DNA of 64,000 nt from Nocardioides mesophilus (GCF_014395785.1 NZ_CP060713.1:3376501-3440500); one strand, 5' to 3'; shown: positions 8,970 to 18,381, counted from the first letter of the stretch. Translations and numbers: made by a program. Notes: a model not told the origin generated them from the sequence alone.

Positions 8970-9548
8970 ATGAGCGCGGTCCACGAGTCGATCGGCGGCC
9001 GGCTGCGCGCCTTCATCGAGGCGCAGCCGGTGTTCTTCGTGGCCACCGCGCCGTCCAGCGGCGGTCACGTCAACGTCTCTCCCAAGGGCGTCGCCGGCAC
9101 GTTCGTCGTGGTGGACGAGCGCACCGTCGCCTACCTCGACATCACCGCGAGCGGCGCCGAGACGATCGCGCACCTGCGCGAGAACGGTCGGATCACGGTC
9201 ATGTTCTGCTCGTTCGAGCGCTCGCCGAACGTGGTGCGGTTGCACGGGACCGGCCGGGTGGTCAGCCTCTACGACCCCGGCTACGAGACCTGGGCGGCAC
9301 GGTTCACCGAGACCCGGGGTGCCCGCGCCGTCGTCGTCGTGGACGTCGAGCGGGTCTCGGACTCCTGCGGCTACGGCGTCCCCCTGCTGGAGTACGCCGG
9401 CGAGCGGGACCTGCTTCCGGGGCACATGGAGCGCAAGGGCACCGAGGGGCTGCTCGACTACCGGCGCGCCAAGAACAGGTCGAGCATCGACGGGCTGCCC
9501 GCCTTCGACGACGACCCGCTCCCGGGAGCGGGGACGAGCGGTTCCTGA
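8970..9548 (+). CDS. Pyridoxamine 5'-phosphate oxidase-fold (FMN/F420 split-barrel) protein
   Basis: A 192-residue protein from ATG 8970, 13 bases after the ilvD stop. The N-terminal ~145 residues match the split-barrel flavin reductase fold: FFVATAPSSGGHVNVSPKG, VAYLDITASGAETIAHLREN and GRITVMFCSFERSPNVVRLHG. The C-terminal segment SCGYGVPLLEYAGERDLLPG and a charged tail are common in actinobacterial members of unknown function. The cofactor (FMN or F420) and substrate cannot be decided from sequence; cofC elsewhere in the window shows that the organism makes F420. Confidence 0.82.
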   Translation: MSAVHESIGGRLRAFIEAQPVFFVATAPSSGGHVNVSPKGVAGTFVVVDERTVAYLDITASGAETIAHLRENGRITVMFCSFERSPNVVRLHGTGRVVSLYDPGYETWAARFTETRGARAVVVVDVERVSDSCGYGVPLLEYAGERDLLPGHMERKGTEGLLDYRRAKNRSSIDGLPAFDDDPLPGAGTSGS

Positions 9549-9614
9549 CCCGGCGGAGCGGCCCGCGCGCTGCGTGACGGACGCGCCGCCACGCCGGTTC
9601 CGCCCCGCTCGGGA

Positions 9615-11030
9615 TCAGGCCGGCGGCCAGGTGCGGGAGTTGAGCCAGTCGCGGAAGAAGCCGCTCAGCTCGCGCCCGGTCTGGTCCTCGACGAAGCTCA
9701 CGAACTGCTGGCGGTTCGAGCTGCTGTCCGGGTGCTGCTGCGGCCACCGGCGGACCACCCGCCAGAACGTCTCGTCGCCGAGCTTGAGGCGGAGCTTGTC
9801 GTACATCAGCGCGGTGCAGGTGTAGACGCAGCTGGTCGCGAAGTCGCCGCGGTCGTAGGCGCCCGGGCCGCCCTGCTCCCGCCGGTCGTAGGTGTTCGAC
9901 CACTTGAAGTAGGAGATCCAGTCGCGCCAGCGCATCGAGGTCTTCTGCGAGGCCCACTGCGCCTCGAGGTACATCGCCATGCCCTCGTTCATCCACAGGT
10001 CGCGCCAGTCGCTGGGGGTGACGGTGTCGCCGTACCACTGGTGCGCGAGCTCGTGGACCATGGTCTCGCGTCCGGACAGTGCGTCGCCCCAGCTGCGGGA
10101 GCCGAAGGTGACCAGCGTCTGCGTCTCCATCGCCGATTCGGCCGGGACGACGACGGCGCCCGCGGACTCGAACGGGTAGCGACCCAACCGCGCCTCCAGC
10201 CAGCGCAGGTCGGCACCCACGTGCTGCAGCCCCTTCATGTAGCGGGCCACCTCGCCGCGCGGCAGCCAGAAGTGCAGCGGCAGCCCGTGCGGGCCGGTGT
10301 CGCGCCGATGGGCGTAGGGGCCGACCGCGAGCGTGGTCAGGTAGCTGGCGGTCGGGTGCTGCAGCTGCCACGAGGTGGTGGTGCGTCGCTCGGTGCGGGT
10401 GCGGCTGACCAGCGTGCCGTTGCTGACCCCGACCCAGTCGCGGGGAGCGGACACGGTGATGTCGTAGAGCGCCTTGTCCGACGGCTGGTCGTTGACGGGG
10501 TACCACGTCAACGCACCGAAGGGCTCCTGCATGGTCCACAGCTGGCCGTCGCGGGCGACCCGCATGCCGACATCGCTGAAGTCGCCGCGGGTGGTCGGTG
10601 CGGGCACCGGCCGCGGGGTGCCGCGGTAGGTCACGCGCACGTCGTACCGCTGGTCGGCCACGACGGGGGAGTCGATGACGAGGTGCCGGCCGGGGTGCGA
10701 GAACAGCGCCGGGACCCCGTCGACGCTCACCGCGGTGACGGTCATGGTCCTGTTCAGGTCGAGCTGGACGTGATCGGCGGTGCCGGTGGCGCGCAGCCGG
10801 ATGTCGGCGACGCCGCGCAGCAGCCGCTTGCCGCGGTTCCAGTCGAGGTCCAGGCCGTAGTGGAGGGTGTCCACGCCCGGGTCGCCGTACGCCGGGTAGT
10901 AGCTGTCCTCGCGGGGCGTCGACAGCCCGAGGTCCTCGCTGGTCGCCGCCGCGGCCGGGCCGGCGAGGGTGGTGGTCAGAGCGGCCGAGAGGCCGAGCGC
11001 CAGCGCAGCGCTGGTGCGGCGAAGCTGCAT
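9615..11030 (-). CDS. Secreted M1 family zinc metallopeptidase
   Basis: A 471-residue protein beginning with a Sec signal peptide (MQLRRTSAALALGLSAALTT, cleavage probably near AAAA at 26-29). The gluzincin motif HELAHQW (His326, Glu327, His330) and the third ligand in NEGMAMYLE (Glu349) define an active M1 aminopeptidase. The N-terminal beta domain precedes the catalytic domain. It is shorter than ~850-residue PepN because the C-terminal helical domain is missing, as in many secreted actinobacterial M1 peptidases. It is convergent with the upstream oxidase gene and divergent from the GNAT gene. Confidence 0.92.
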   Translation of the reverse strand: MQLRRTSAALALGLSAALTTTLAGPAAAATSEDLGLSTPREDSYYPAYGDPGVDTLHYGLDLDWNRGKRLLRGVADIRLRATGTADHVQLDLNRTMTVTAVSVDGVPALFSHPGRHLVIDSPVVADQRYDVRVTYRGTPRPVPAPTTRGDFSDVGMRVARDGQLWTMQEPFGALTWYPVNDQPSDKALYDITVSAPRDWVGVSNGTLVSRTRTERRTTTSWQLQHPTASYLTTLAVGPYAHRRDTGPHGLPLHFWLPRGEVARYMKGLQHVGADLRWLEARLGRYPFESAGAVVVPAESAMETQTLVTFGSRSWGDALSGRETMVHELAHQWYGDTVTPSDWRDLWMNEGMAMYLEAQWASQKTSMRWRDWISYFKWSNTYDRREQGGPGAYDRGDFATSCVYTCTALMYDKLRLKLGDETFWRVVRRWPQQHPDSSSNRQQFVSFVEDQTGRELSGFFRDWLNSRTWPPA

Positions 11031-11082
11031 GTGGTTTCCCGAGTCGGGTCGGTCCGGAAGCCCGCTGCGTCCGGGACCGACC

Positions 11083-11088
11083 TAGAGT
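11083..11088 (+). promoter_or_regulatory. -10 box of a leaderless promoter (GNAT gene)
   Basis: TAGAGT, then 7 bases, then ATG 11096; no Shine-Dalgarno is present. It lies 53 bases from the divergent M1 peptidase start. Confidence 0.5.
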
Positions 11089-11095
11089 TCCACAC

Positions 11096-11842
11096 ATGGG
11101 ACGGTCGGAAGAGGCATTCGCGCCGATCGGCGGGGCGGTGCCGGGCTGGTCGGAGCGGGAGCCTCCGCGGCCCGGACCGTTCCCGGGTCGGCACTGCAGC
11201 GTGGTGCCGCTGCGCGCCGAGCACGCGGAGGCGCTCTACCCGTCCTGCGCCGGTCCCGGCAACGAGTCGCTGTGGACCTACCTGGCCGACGGCCCCTACC
11301 CGGACGCGGAGTCGTTCGCCGCCCGGGTGGCCGGCACCGCCGCGGACCCCGACTCGGTCAGCGTGGCGGTCCTGAACCCCGCCGGTACGCCCGTCGGCCT
11401 CGCCAACTTCCTGCGCATCGACCCTCGCAACGGCACCGTCGAGGTGGGCGGCATCCTGTTCGGCCGACGGCTCCAGCGGACCGCCGCCGCCACCGAGGCG
11501 ATGCACCTGATGGCCCGGCACGTCTTCGAGGAGCTCGGCTACCGGCGCTACGAGTGGAAGTGCGACGCGCTGAACCAGCCGTCCCGCGACGCTGCGGTCC
11601 GCCTCGGCTTCACCTTCGAGGGCGTCTTCCGGCAGGCGGTGGTCTACAAAGGCCGCAACCGGGACACGGCGTGGTTCTCGATCACCGACCGGGAGTGGCC
11701 GGCCCTGGACGCGGCGCACGAGGAGTGGCTGGCACCGGCGAACTTCGACGAGCGGGGCCGACAGCGACGCTCGCTGAGCGAGATCCGTTCACATGCTGGT
11801 ACGCAAAGTCCAGATGTTGGGACGCCTGTCACACTTGCTTGA
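11096..11842 (+). CDS. GNAT family N-acetyltransferase (RimJ/RimL-like)
   Basis: A 248-residue protein of the RimJ/RimL-type GNAT clade (about residues 40-215). Supporting segments are VVPLRAEHAEALYPSCAG, EVGGILFGRRLQRTAAATEA (acetyl-CoA loop region), YRRYEWKCDALNQPSRDAAV and RLGFTFEGVFRQAVVYKGRN. The acceptor is unknown. The final ~30 residues (ERGRQRRSLSEIRSHAGT and beyond) show little family resemblance. The DNA encoding the end of the gene runs into the ilvB promoter: the -35 TTGACG overlaps its TGA stop. Confidence 0.88.
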   Translation: MGRSEEAFAPIGGAVPGWSEREPPRPGPFPGRHCSVVPLRAEHAEALYPSCAGPGNESLWTYLADGPYPDAESFAARVAGTAADPDSVSVAVLNPAGTPVGLANFLRIDPRNGTVEVGGILFGRRLQRTAAATEAMHLMARHVFEELGYRRYEWKCDALNQPSRDAAVRLGFTFEGVFRQAVVYKGRNRDTAWFSITDREWPALDAAHEEWLAPANFDERGRQRRSLSEIRSHAGTQSPDVGTPVTLA

Positions 11843-11868
11843 CGAGGGAGCGCGGCTGCGGCGACGGT
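11839..11868 (+). promoter_or_regulatory. Promoter of the ilvB leader (ilvBNC operon)
   Basis: TTGACG (11839-11844), an 18-base spacer and GACGGT (11863-11868, a near match to TANNNT), then 7 bases to the leader-peptide ATG at 11876. This predicts a transcript starting at or next to the leader ATG. The -35 overlaps the stop codon of the GNAT gene. Confidence 0.5.
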
Positions 11869-11875
11869 TGGTCCC

Positions 11876-11917
11876 ATGCGAACCGACATTCTTGTACGCA
11901 CGCGACGCGGCTGCTGA
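11876..11917 (+). CDS. ilvB operon leader peptide (Ile-Leu-Val attenuator)
   Basis: Thirteen codons: MRTDILVRTRRGC then TGA. The central Ile-Leu-Val is written ATT-CTT-GTA, unusual codons for such GC-rich DNA. It precedes an intrinsic terminator (11944-11977) and the acetolactate synthase gene. Leader peptides with an MRT..ILV pattern before ilvB are known in actinobacteria as ribosome-mediated attenuators. When any of the three charged tRNAs is scarce, the ribosome would stall here and favour antitermination. The peptide itself probably has no function. Confidence 0.82.
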   Translation: MRTDILVRTRRGC

Positions 11918-11943
11918 CGACACCACCGACAGCGACGCGTCCT

Positions 11944-11977
11944 CCCCTCGATTGCCCACCGGGCCGAGGGGTTTTTT
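11944..11977 (+). terminator. Attenuator terminator of the ilvBNC operon
   Basis: CCCCTCG (11944-11950) pairs with CGAGGGG (11965-11971), and GCCC pairs with GGGC inside, with a 3-base bulge ATT. The stem is followed directly by T6 (11972-11977). It lies between the leader peptide and ilvB, 45 bases before the ilvB start, so it can only act on the leader transcript. Confidence 0.85.
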
Positions 11978-12022
11978 GTTGGGCACGGCACCCTCCGGGG
12001 TGAACGGACGAGGAAGGCGAGC

Positions 12023-13807
12023 ATGGCGAACCAGGCCACCGGCGCGGCAGCGACCACGGGGACGGAGACCGCCGTCACCGGCGCACAGAGCCTGATCAAG
12101 GCCCTCGAGTGCGCGGGAGCCGAGAACGTCTTCGGCATCCCGGGCGGCGCGATCCTGCCCGCCTACGACCCGCTCTTCGACTCCACCAAGCTGCGTCACA
12201 TCCTGGTGCGGCACGAGCAGGGCGCCGGACACGCGGCGCAGGGGTACGCGAGCGCCACCGGCAAGGTAGGGGTCTGCATGGCCACCTCGGGGCCCGGCGC
12301 CACGAACCTGGTCACCCCGATCGCCGACGCCTACATGGACAGCGTGCCGATGGTGGCCGTCACCGGCCAGGTGGCGAGCGCCGCGATCGGCACCGACGCC
12401 TTCCAGGAGGCCGACATCCGCGGCATCACGATGCCGATCACCAAGCACAACTTCCTGGTCACGAACCCGGACGACATCGCGCGCACCATCGCCGAGGCGT
12501 TCTACATCGCCTCCACGGGCCGACCCGGACCCGTGCTCGTCGACGTCTCCAAGGACGCCCTGCAGGCGGCGACCACGTTCGCGTGGCCGACCGAGCTGAA
12601 CCTCCCCGGCTACCGGCCGGTGACCCGTCCGCACGCCAAGCAGGTGCGCGAGGCCGCCCGGCTGATCCTGGAGTCGCGACGCCCCGTCCTGTACGTCGGC
12701 GGCGGGGTGATCCGCGCGGGTGCCTCCAAGGAGCTGCGGGTGCTCGCCGAGGCGACCGGGATCCCCGTGGTCACGACCCTGATGGCCCGCGGCGCCTTCC
12801 CCGACAGCCACCCGCAGCACCTCGGCATGCCGGGCATGCACGGCACCGTGGCCGCGGTCGCCGGACTGCAGCGCAGTGACCTGATCATCAGCCTCGGGGC
12901 CCGCTTCGACGACCGGGTGACCGGCAACCTGGACTCGTTCGCGCCGAACGCCAAGGTGATCCACGCCGACATCGACCCAGCGGAGATCGGCAAGAACCGG
13001 CACACCGACGTCCCGATCGTCGGCGACGCCCGCGAGGTGATCGCCGACCTGGTGGTTGCGCTCCAGGCCGAGGCCGAGCAGGGCCGCTCCGGCGACTACG
13101 AGGCCTGGGTGGAGTTCCTGGCCGGGGTGAAGATGAAGTACCCGCTGGGCTACGACGAGCCCTCCGACGGGTCCCTCTCCCCGCAGTACGTCATCCAGCG
13201 GCTCGGCAAGATCGCCGGCCCCGAGTCGATCTACGTCTCCGGCGTGGGTCAGCACCAGATGTGGGCGACCCACTTCGTCAGCTACGAGAACCCGCGCACC
13301 TGGATCAACTCCGGAGGCCTCGGCACGATGGGCTTCGCCGTGCCGGGCGCGATGGGCGCCAAGGTCGGCTGCCCGGACACCACGGTGTGGGCCATCGACG
13401 GCGACGGCTGTTTCCAGATGACCAACCAGGAGCTCGCGACCTGCGCGATCGAGGGCATCCCGATCAAGGTCGCGATCATCAACAACGAGTCCCTCGGCAT
13501 GGTCCGGCAGTGGCAGACGCTGTTCTACAACGAGCGCTACTCCAACACCGACCTGCAGTCCAAGCGGATCCCCGACTTCGTGAAGCTCGCCGAGGCCTAC
13601 GGCTGCGTGGGTCTGGCCTGCGAGGCGCCGGAGGACGTCGACGCGACGATCGAGAAGGCGATGCAGGTCGACGACGTGCCGGTGGTCGTGGACTTCCGGG
13701 TGCACCGCGACGCGATGGTGTGGCCGATGGTGGCCGCCGGCACCAGCAACGACGACATCAAGTTCGCCCGGGACATGGCGCCCGTCTTCGAGGAGGACGA
13801 CCTGTGA
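12023..13807 (+). CDS. ilvB: Acetolactate synthase large (catalytic) subunit
   Basis: A 594-residue ThDP enzyme that condenses pyruvate with pyruvate or 2-oxobutyrate, the first common step of Val/Leu/Ile synthesis. The N-terminal ThDP domain shows [17 protein letters not shown] and the catalytic Glu in [20 protein letters not shown]. The middle domain binds FAD, and the C-terminal ThDP domain has [15 protein letters not shown] ending in INN. ATG 12023 follows AGGAAGG. It is the first structural gene of ilvBNC, with ilvN starting 34 bases downstream, and is under the attenuator at 11876-11977. Confidence 0.97.
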   Translation: MANQATGAAATTGTETAVTGAQSLIKALECAGAENVFGIPGGAILPAYDPLFDSTKLRHILVRHEQGAGHAAQGYASATGKVGVCMATSGPGATNLVTPIADAYMDSVPMVAVTGQVASAAIGTDAFQEADIRGITMPITKHNFLVTNPDDIARTIAEAFYIASTGRPGPVLVDVSKDALQAATTFAWPTELNLPGYRPVTRPHAKQVREAARLILESRRPVLYVGGGVIRAGASKELRVLAEATGIPVVTTLMARGAFPDSHPQHLGMPGMHGTVAAVAGLQRSDLIISLGARFDDRVTGNLDSFAPNAKVIHADIDPAEIGKNRHTDVPIVGDAREVIADLVVALQAEAEQGRSGDYEAWVEFLAGVKMKYPLGYDEPSDGSLSPQYVIQRLGKIAGPESIYVSGVGQHQMWATHFVSYENPRTWINSGGLGTMGFAVPGAMGAKVGCPDTTVWAIDGDGCFQMTNQELATCAIEGIPIKVAIINNESLGMVRQWQTLFYNERYSNTDLQSKRIPDFVKLAEAYGCVGLACEAPEDVDATIEKAMQVDDVPVVVDFRVHRDAMVWPMVAAGTSNDDIKFARDMAPVFEEDDL

Positions 13808-13841
13808 GCACCCGAGGACCCCGAGAGCGGGAGTGGAACCG

Positions 13842-14384
13842 ATGAGCAAGCACACGCTGTCCGTGCTGGTGGAGAACAAGCCCGGCGTCCTCGCCAGGGT
13901 CGCCGGCCTGTTCAGCCGCCGGGGGTTCAACATCGACTCCCTCGCGGTCGGGCCGACCGAGCACCCCGAGGTCTCCCGGATGACCATCGTGGTCAGCGTC
14001 GAGGAGTCGCCGCTCGAGCAGGTCACCAAGCAGCTGAACAAGCTCGTCGAGGTGATCAAGATCGTCGAGCTCGAGCCGACCCAGGCGGTCTCCCGCGAGC
14101 TGCTGCTGGTGAAGGTCAAGGCCGACGCCACGTCGCGGAGCCAGGTGCTCGAAGTCGTCCAGCTGTTCCGTGCCAAGGTGGTCGACGTGGCCACCGACGC
14201 CGTCACCATCCAGGTGGTCGGCAACGCCGGAAAGCTCGAGGACTTCCTGCGGGTGGTCGAGCCGTTCGGCGTCCGCGAGCTCGTGCAGTCCGGGATGGTG
14301 GCGATAGGACGCGGCGGACGCTCCATCAGCGAGCGGAACCTCAAGCCCGTCCCGGTCCCGGCCTCACTCTCCGCACCCGCCTGA
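13842..14384 (+). CDS. ilvN: Acetolactate synthase small (regulatory) subunit
   Basis: A 180-residue regulatory subunit that activates IlvB and confers Val feedback inhibition. The N-terminal ACT domain (SKHTLSVLVENKPGVLARVA, GLFSRRGFNIDSLAVGPTEH) is followed by the ALS_ss_C domain (RELLLVKVKADATSRSQVLE, about 80-160). ATG 13842 has GGGAG 8 bases upstream; a GTG at 13833 is a weaker alternative. The length is normal for actinobacterial IlvN. Confidence 0.96.
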   Translation: MSKHTLSVLVENKPGVLARVAGLFSRRGFNIDSLAVGPTEHPEVSRMTIVVSVEESPLEQVTKQLNKLVEVIKIVELEPTQAVSRELLLVKVKADATSRSQVLEVVQLFRAKVVDVATDAVTIQVVGNAGKLEDFLRVVEPFGVRELVQSGMVAIGRGGRSISERNLKPVPVPASLSAPA

Positions 14385-14394
14385 ACGACGTACC

Positions 14395-14432
14395 CGTGGT
14401 GGACGCCCCGGCTCCCGGACCGCTCCACCACG
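14395..14432 (+). promoter_or_regulatory. Inverted repeat between ilvN and ilvC
   Basis: CGTGGTGGA (14395-14403) and TCCACCACG (14424-14432) form a perfect 9-bp stem around a 20-base GC-rich loop. There is no T run. It could be a processing or attenuating structure that separates ilvBN from ilvC expression. Confidence 0.45.
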
Positions 14433-14443
14433 ACCCCGCCTGA

Positions 14444-15529
<1,086 letters not shown>

Positions 15530-15556
15530 TCGGCCTGCCCACCTGCTGCACCGACC

Positions 15557-15582
15557 GAGCCCCCGGCACCGTCCGGGGGCTC
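15557..15582 (+). terminator. Hairpin terminator after ilvC
   Basis: GAGCCCCCGG (15557-15566) and CCGGGGGCTC (15573-15582) form a perfect 10-bp stem with a 6-base loop, 28 bases after the ilvC stop. There is no T tract, as is common for actinobacterial terminators. Confidence 0.7.
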
Positions 15583-15720
15583 AGTCGCGTCCGGGCCCAG
15601 GTCGCGGCCGCCCAGGCCGGCGTACCGGTGTTGCCGCCGCCCCGGTGGCTCACGTGCCGCCGGCTGTTCCCGCGCCCGGCGGGCGGGGCCGCCCGACCCG
15701 GGGGAGGGGCACCAGCGGTG

Positions 15721-15794
15721 GGACATGCACTTCCCGGCCACCGGGCGAGGTCCCAGGCGGGGCGCGGCCCTGCCGGGCTCTCGAGTGCATGTCG
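15721..15794. repeat. Dispersed ~75-bp palindromic element, copy A
   Basis: A 74-bp unit with inverted ends: GGACATGCACTT (15721-15732) on the left and CGAGTGCATGTCG (15782-15794) on the right. The left arm has diverged at two positions from the copy-B arm. It is followed by AGCGCTTGCCGCCGC, also present after copy B. It lies in the 594-bp gene-free gap between ilvC and efeU. Confidence 0.75.
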
Positions 15795-15992
15795 GAGCGC
15801 TTGCCGCCGCGCGCCCGAGGGGAGCGTCAGCTGGCCGCGGGCCCGGCCCTCCCGCACCCGGAGGCTGGCCCCCGCGGCGACGAGCACCTGCGGTGCGACA
15901 TGCACTCGCGGGCTACCGGGCGGCGCCCCAGGCGGGGCGCGGCCCTGCCGGGCTCTCGAGTGCATGTCGGAGCGCTTGCCGCCGCGCGCCCG
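15752..15992 (+). repeat. Pair of 66-bp identical direct repeats in the ilvC-efeU gap
   Basis: 15752-15817 and 15927-15992 are identical and spaced 175 bases apart. Similarity continues upstream to about 15707 and 15882 (GCACCAGCGGTG versus GCACCTGCGGTG). Each repeat holds the right half of a palindromic element. The rest of the gap 15583-16086 contains no convincing gene: open frames across it are by-products of the GC-rich repeats and have no ribosome sites or family resemblance. Confidence 0.8.
15896..15969. repeat. Dispersed ~75-bp palindromic element, copy B
   Basis: CGACATGCACTCG (15896-15908) and CGAGTGCATGTCG (15957-15969) are perfect 13-bp inverted ends of a 74-bp unit, offset exactly 175 bases from copy A. 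The interior is GC-rich and partly self-complementary (CCAGGCGGGGCGCGGCCCTG). A third copy lies at 38624-38699. Confidence 0.8.
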
Positions 15993-16086
15993 GGGGAGTG
16001 TGAGCGCCGTCCCTCCGCGCACCCGGCCGGGCTAGCCGGCACGGCACGGGCGGGGACCCCGCATCGACATCCTTGGTAGTTCGAAC

Positions 16087-16105
16087 TAAGGTAAGCCTTA
16101 CCTAC
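16087..16105 (+). promoter_or_regulatory. IdeR/DtxR-type iron box upstream of efeU
   Basis: TAAGGTAAGCCTTACCTAC matches the actinobacterial iron-box consensus TWAGGTWAGSCTWACCTWA at 18 of 19 positions, with a perfect AGGTAAG-C-CTTACCT core. It ends 18 bases before the permease ATG and overlaps a plausible -10 (TAAGGT), the right place for Fe(II)-dependent repression. Confidence 0.88.
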
Positions 16106-16123
16106 TGGATCGGAGCGCCCTTC

Positions 16124-16984
16124 ATGCTCGCCAACTTCCTCATCGGCCTGCGGGAAGGCCTCGAGGCCGGGCTGATCGTCAGCATCCTCGTGGCCTACCT
16201 GGTGAAGTCGGACCGCCGCCGGCTGCTGCCCCAGCTGTGGAGCGGGGTCGCTGCCGCGATCGTGCTCAGCCTCGGCTTCGGGGCGGCACTGACCTTCGGT
16301 CCCCGGGGTCTCAGCCACGAGGCGCAGGAGCTCATCGGCGGGCTGCTGTCGGTCCTGGCGGTCGTCTTCGTGACCTGGATGATCTTCTGGATGGCCGCCG
16401 CCGCGCGGGGGATGGGCGGCGAGCTCCGCGGCCGGATCGACCGGGCCGCCGACGCCGGCGGCTGGTCGCTGGTGGTGGTGGGTCTGCTGGCGGTGGGCCG
16501 CGAGGGCCTCGAGACGGCGCTGTTCCTGTGGGCGGCCACCGGGGCGGCCACGTCCGGCGGCGCGAGCAGCGTGCGCCCGCTGATCGCGGCCGCACTGGGC
16601 CTCGCCACCGCGGTCGTGCTGGCCTACCTGCTCTACCGCGGTGCGCTGCGGCTGAACCTGTCGCGCTTCTTCACCTGGACCGGCGGCTTCCTCGTCCTGG
16701 TCGCCGGCGGCGTGCTCTCCTACGGGGTGCACGACCTCCAGGAGGCCGGGGTGCTGCCCGGGGAGGACTCCCTGCTCTTCGACGTCAGCAACGTGCTCGA
16801 TCCCTCGTCGTGGTTCGCCGTCGTCCTCAAGGGCGTCTTCAACATCTCGCCGGTGACCAGCGTGCTGGCCGGGGTCGCGTGGCTGCTCTACGTCGTCCCG
16901 ACCATGACGATCTTCCTGGTCAAGGCGCGGGGCCGGTCGTCCCGGTCGCCGGCCCGTCCGCGGGTTCCCGAGCGGACCGGCTGA
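16124..16984 (+). CDS. efeU: FTR1/EfeU family iron permease
   Basis: A 286-residue integral membrane protein with about seven hydrophobic segments. The two iron-binding REXXE-type motifs of the FTR1 family are clear: LREGLEAGL near residue 9 and GREGLETALF near residue 127. ATG 16124 follows a GGAG; an upstream start would place the iron box inside the coding region. Usually efeU works with EfeO and EfeB, but neither follows here; the next gene encodes a DsbA-like protein. Regulation by iron through the box at 16087 is likely. Confidence 0.92.
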   Translation: MLANFLIGLREGLEAGLIVSILVAYLVKSDRRRLLPQLWSGVAAAIVLSLGFGAALTFGPRGLSHEAQELIGGLLSVLAVVFVTWMIFWMAAAARGMGGELRGRIDRAADAGGWSLVVVGLLAVGREGLETALFLWAATGAATSGGASSVRPLIAAALGLATAVVLAYLLYRGALRLNLSRFFTWTGGFLVLVAGGVLSYGVHDLQEAGVLPGEDSLLFDVSNVLDPSSWFAVVLKGVFNISPVTSVLAGVAWLLYVVPTMTIFLVKARGRSSRSPARPRVPERTG

Positions 16985-17058
16985 CCGGTTCCCGCGCCGG
17001 CGCGCCGCAGCGTCGGACGTCCGGGAAGAACCGGTCGCTTCGAGACGTTGGGACCGGT

Positions 17059-17769
17059 ATGCGCATCGAGATCTGGTCCGACGTCGTGTGTCCGTGGTGC
17101 TACATCGGCAAACGTCGCCTCGAGCGCGCCCTCGCCGGCTTCGAGCACGCCGACGAGGTGGAGGTGGTCTACCGCTCCTTCGAGCTCGACCCTTCGGCTC
17201 CGCGGGACTCCACGGAGCCCGTCGTCGAGGTGATCGCCCGCAAGTACGGCGGCGGAGTGGACGGCGCCCGACAGATGCTCCAGCGGGTCAGCGAGGTGGC
17301 CGCCGAGGAGGGTCTCGAGTACCACCTCGAGCGCACCCTGCGCGGCAACACCGTGGACGCGCACCGGCTGCTGCACCTGGCGCTCGAGCAGGGCGGCCCG
17401 CGCCTGCAGGGGGAGCTGAAGGAGGCGCTGCTGGCGGCGTACTTCACCCGCACCGAGAACGTCGCCGACCACGACGTGCTGCGCAAGGTCGCCGCCGACA
17501 CCGGCCTCGACGCCGCCCGGGTCGAGCAGATGCTCGGCTCGCAGGAGTTCACCGACGACGTGCACGCCGACGTCGCGCAGGCACAGGCGTTCGGGGCGAG
17601 CGGGGTGCCGTTCTTCGTCGTCGACCGGGCGTACGGCGTCTCGGGGGCGCAGCCGGTGGAGGTCTTCGCCGACGTCCTGGAGCGGGCCTGGGCCGCCGCC
17701 CACCCGACCCTGACGGTGGTCGGCGCCGACCAGGACGCGGCCTGCGGGCCGGACGGCTGCCCGGTCTGA
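17059..17769 (+). CDS. DsbA family oxidoreductase (FrnE-like, CPWC motif)
   Basis: A 236-residue thioredoxin-fold protein with the active site VVCPWCYIGKRRLERAL near residues 10-27 and the cis-Pro loop SGVPFFVVDRAYGVSGAQP near 190. This is the FrnE-type 2-hydroxychromene-2-carboxylate isomerase/DsbA superfamily, cytosolic because no signal peptide is present. The helical insert between the thioredoxin halves fits the family. A C-terminal CGPDGCPV adds a second Cys pair, common in actinobacterial homologues. It begins 74 bases after efeU. Confidence 0.9.
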   Translation: MRIEIWSDVVCPWCYIGKRRLERALAGFEHADEVEVVYRSFELDPSAPRDSTEPVVEVIARKYGGGVDGARQMLQRVSEVAAEEGLEYHLERTLRGNTVDAHRLLHLALEQGGPRLQGELKEALLAAYFTRTENVADHDVLRKVAADTGLDAARVEQMLGSQEFTDDVHADVAQAQAFGASGVPFFVVDRAYGVSGAQPVEVFADVLERAWAAAHPTLTVVGADQDAACGPDGCPV

Positions 17770-17779
17770 CGCGGCGCCG

Positions 17780-18238
17780 ATGCAGACGTTCCTGCCCTAC
17801 CCCGACTTCGAGCGCTCCGCCCGCTCGCTGGACGACAAGCGGCTCGGCAAGCAGCGGGTCGAGGGCATCCAGGTGCTCCGCGGGCTGGTCCGCCCCGGCT
17901 ACGGCTGGCGCCACCACCCGGCCGTGCTGATGTGGAAGGGCCATGAGGAGGCGCTGGTGCGCTACGCCCTGACCTGCTGCGAGGTCTGGGTCGGGCGGGG
18001 GTTCGCCGACACGTGTGCGACCACCCTGGTGACCGATCTCCGGGAGGCCGGGACCTCGACCGTGCGCAGCCAGCCCGAGCTCCGCGAGGCCGCGGCGCTG
18101 CCGGTCTGGCTCGGTGACGAGGCGTTCCACCGCAGTCACCGCTCCGCCTTGCTGCGCAAGGATCCCGAGCACTACCGCTCGCTGTTCAGTGACGTCCCGG
18201 ACGACCTTCCCTACGTGTGGCCCGGCCCCTCGCGATGA
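17780..18238 (+). CDS. MSMEG_6728-like conserved protein (pyrimidine dimer glycosylase-like family)
   Basis: A 152-residue protein whose N terminus MQTFLPYPDFERSARSLDDK, then RLGKQRVEGIQVLRGL and GYGWRHHPAVLMWKGHEEAL, matches a widespread actinobacterial family related to the pyrimidine-dimer DNA glycosylase (Pyr_excise) fold. Function is not established, so a DNA repair role is only inferred from that fold relationship. It starts 10 bases after the DsbA gene, so it is co-transcribed. Confidence 0.75.
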   Translation: MQTFLPYPDFERSARSLDDKRLGKQRVEGIQVLRGLVRPGYGWRHHPAVLMWKGHEEALVRYALTCCEVWVGRGFADTCATTLVTDLREAGTSTVRSQPELREAAALPVWLGDEAFHRSHRSALLRKDPEHYRSLFSDVPDDLPYVWPGPSR

Positions 18239-18273
18239 GCCGGACACCGGCCGCGACGGAGAGTCCGATCGGG

Positions 18274-18279
18274 TAGGGT
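18274..18279 (+). promoter_or_regulatory. -10 box for serA
   Basis: TAGGGT lies about 100 bases upstream of serA. The resulting ~95-base 5' UTR was checked for a Ser-rich leader peptide or terminator and neither was found. Confidence 0.4.
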
Positions 18280-18381
18280 TGCCGGCGGGCACAGCGTCGT
18301 GCAGGTCGCCCTCGCACCCGGGGCCCGGGCAGGCGGGGAGGACGGCCAGTCAGCCGACCGACAAGCACTGAGGAAGCCGAA

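Noticed and set aside
15628-16079. Open frames across the ilvC-efeU gap
   Set aside because: They run through duplicated palindromic repeats, lack ribosome sites and give Arg/Ala/Pro-rich low-complexity products.
18280-18381. Possible serine-responsive leader before serA
   Set aside because: No Ser-rich short frame, T-box element or terminator was found in the ~100-base 5' UTR.
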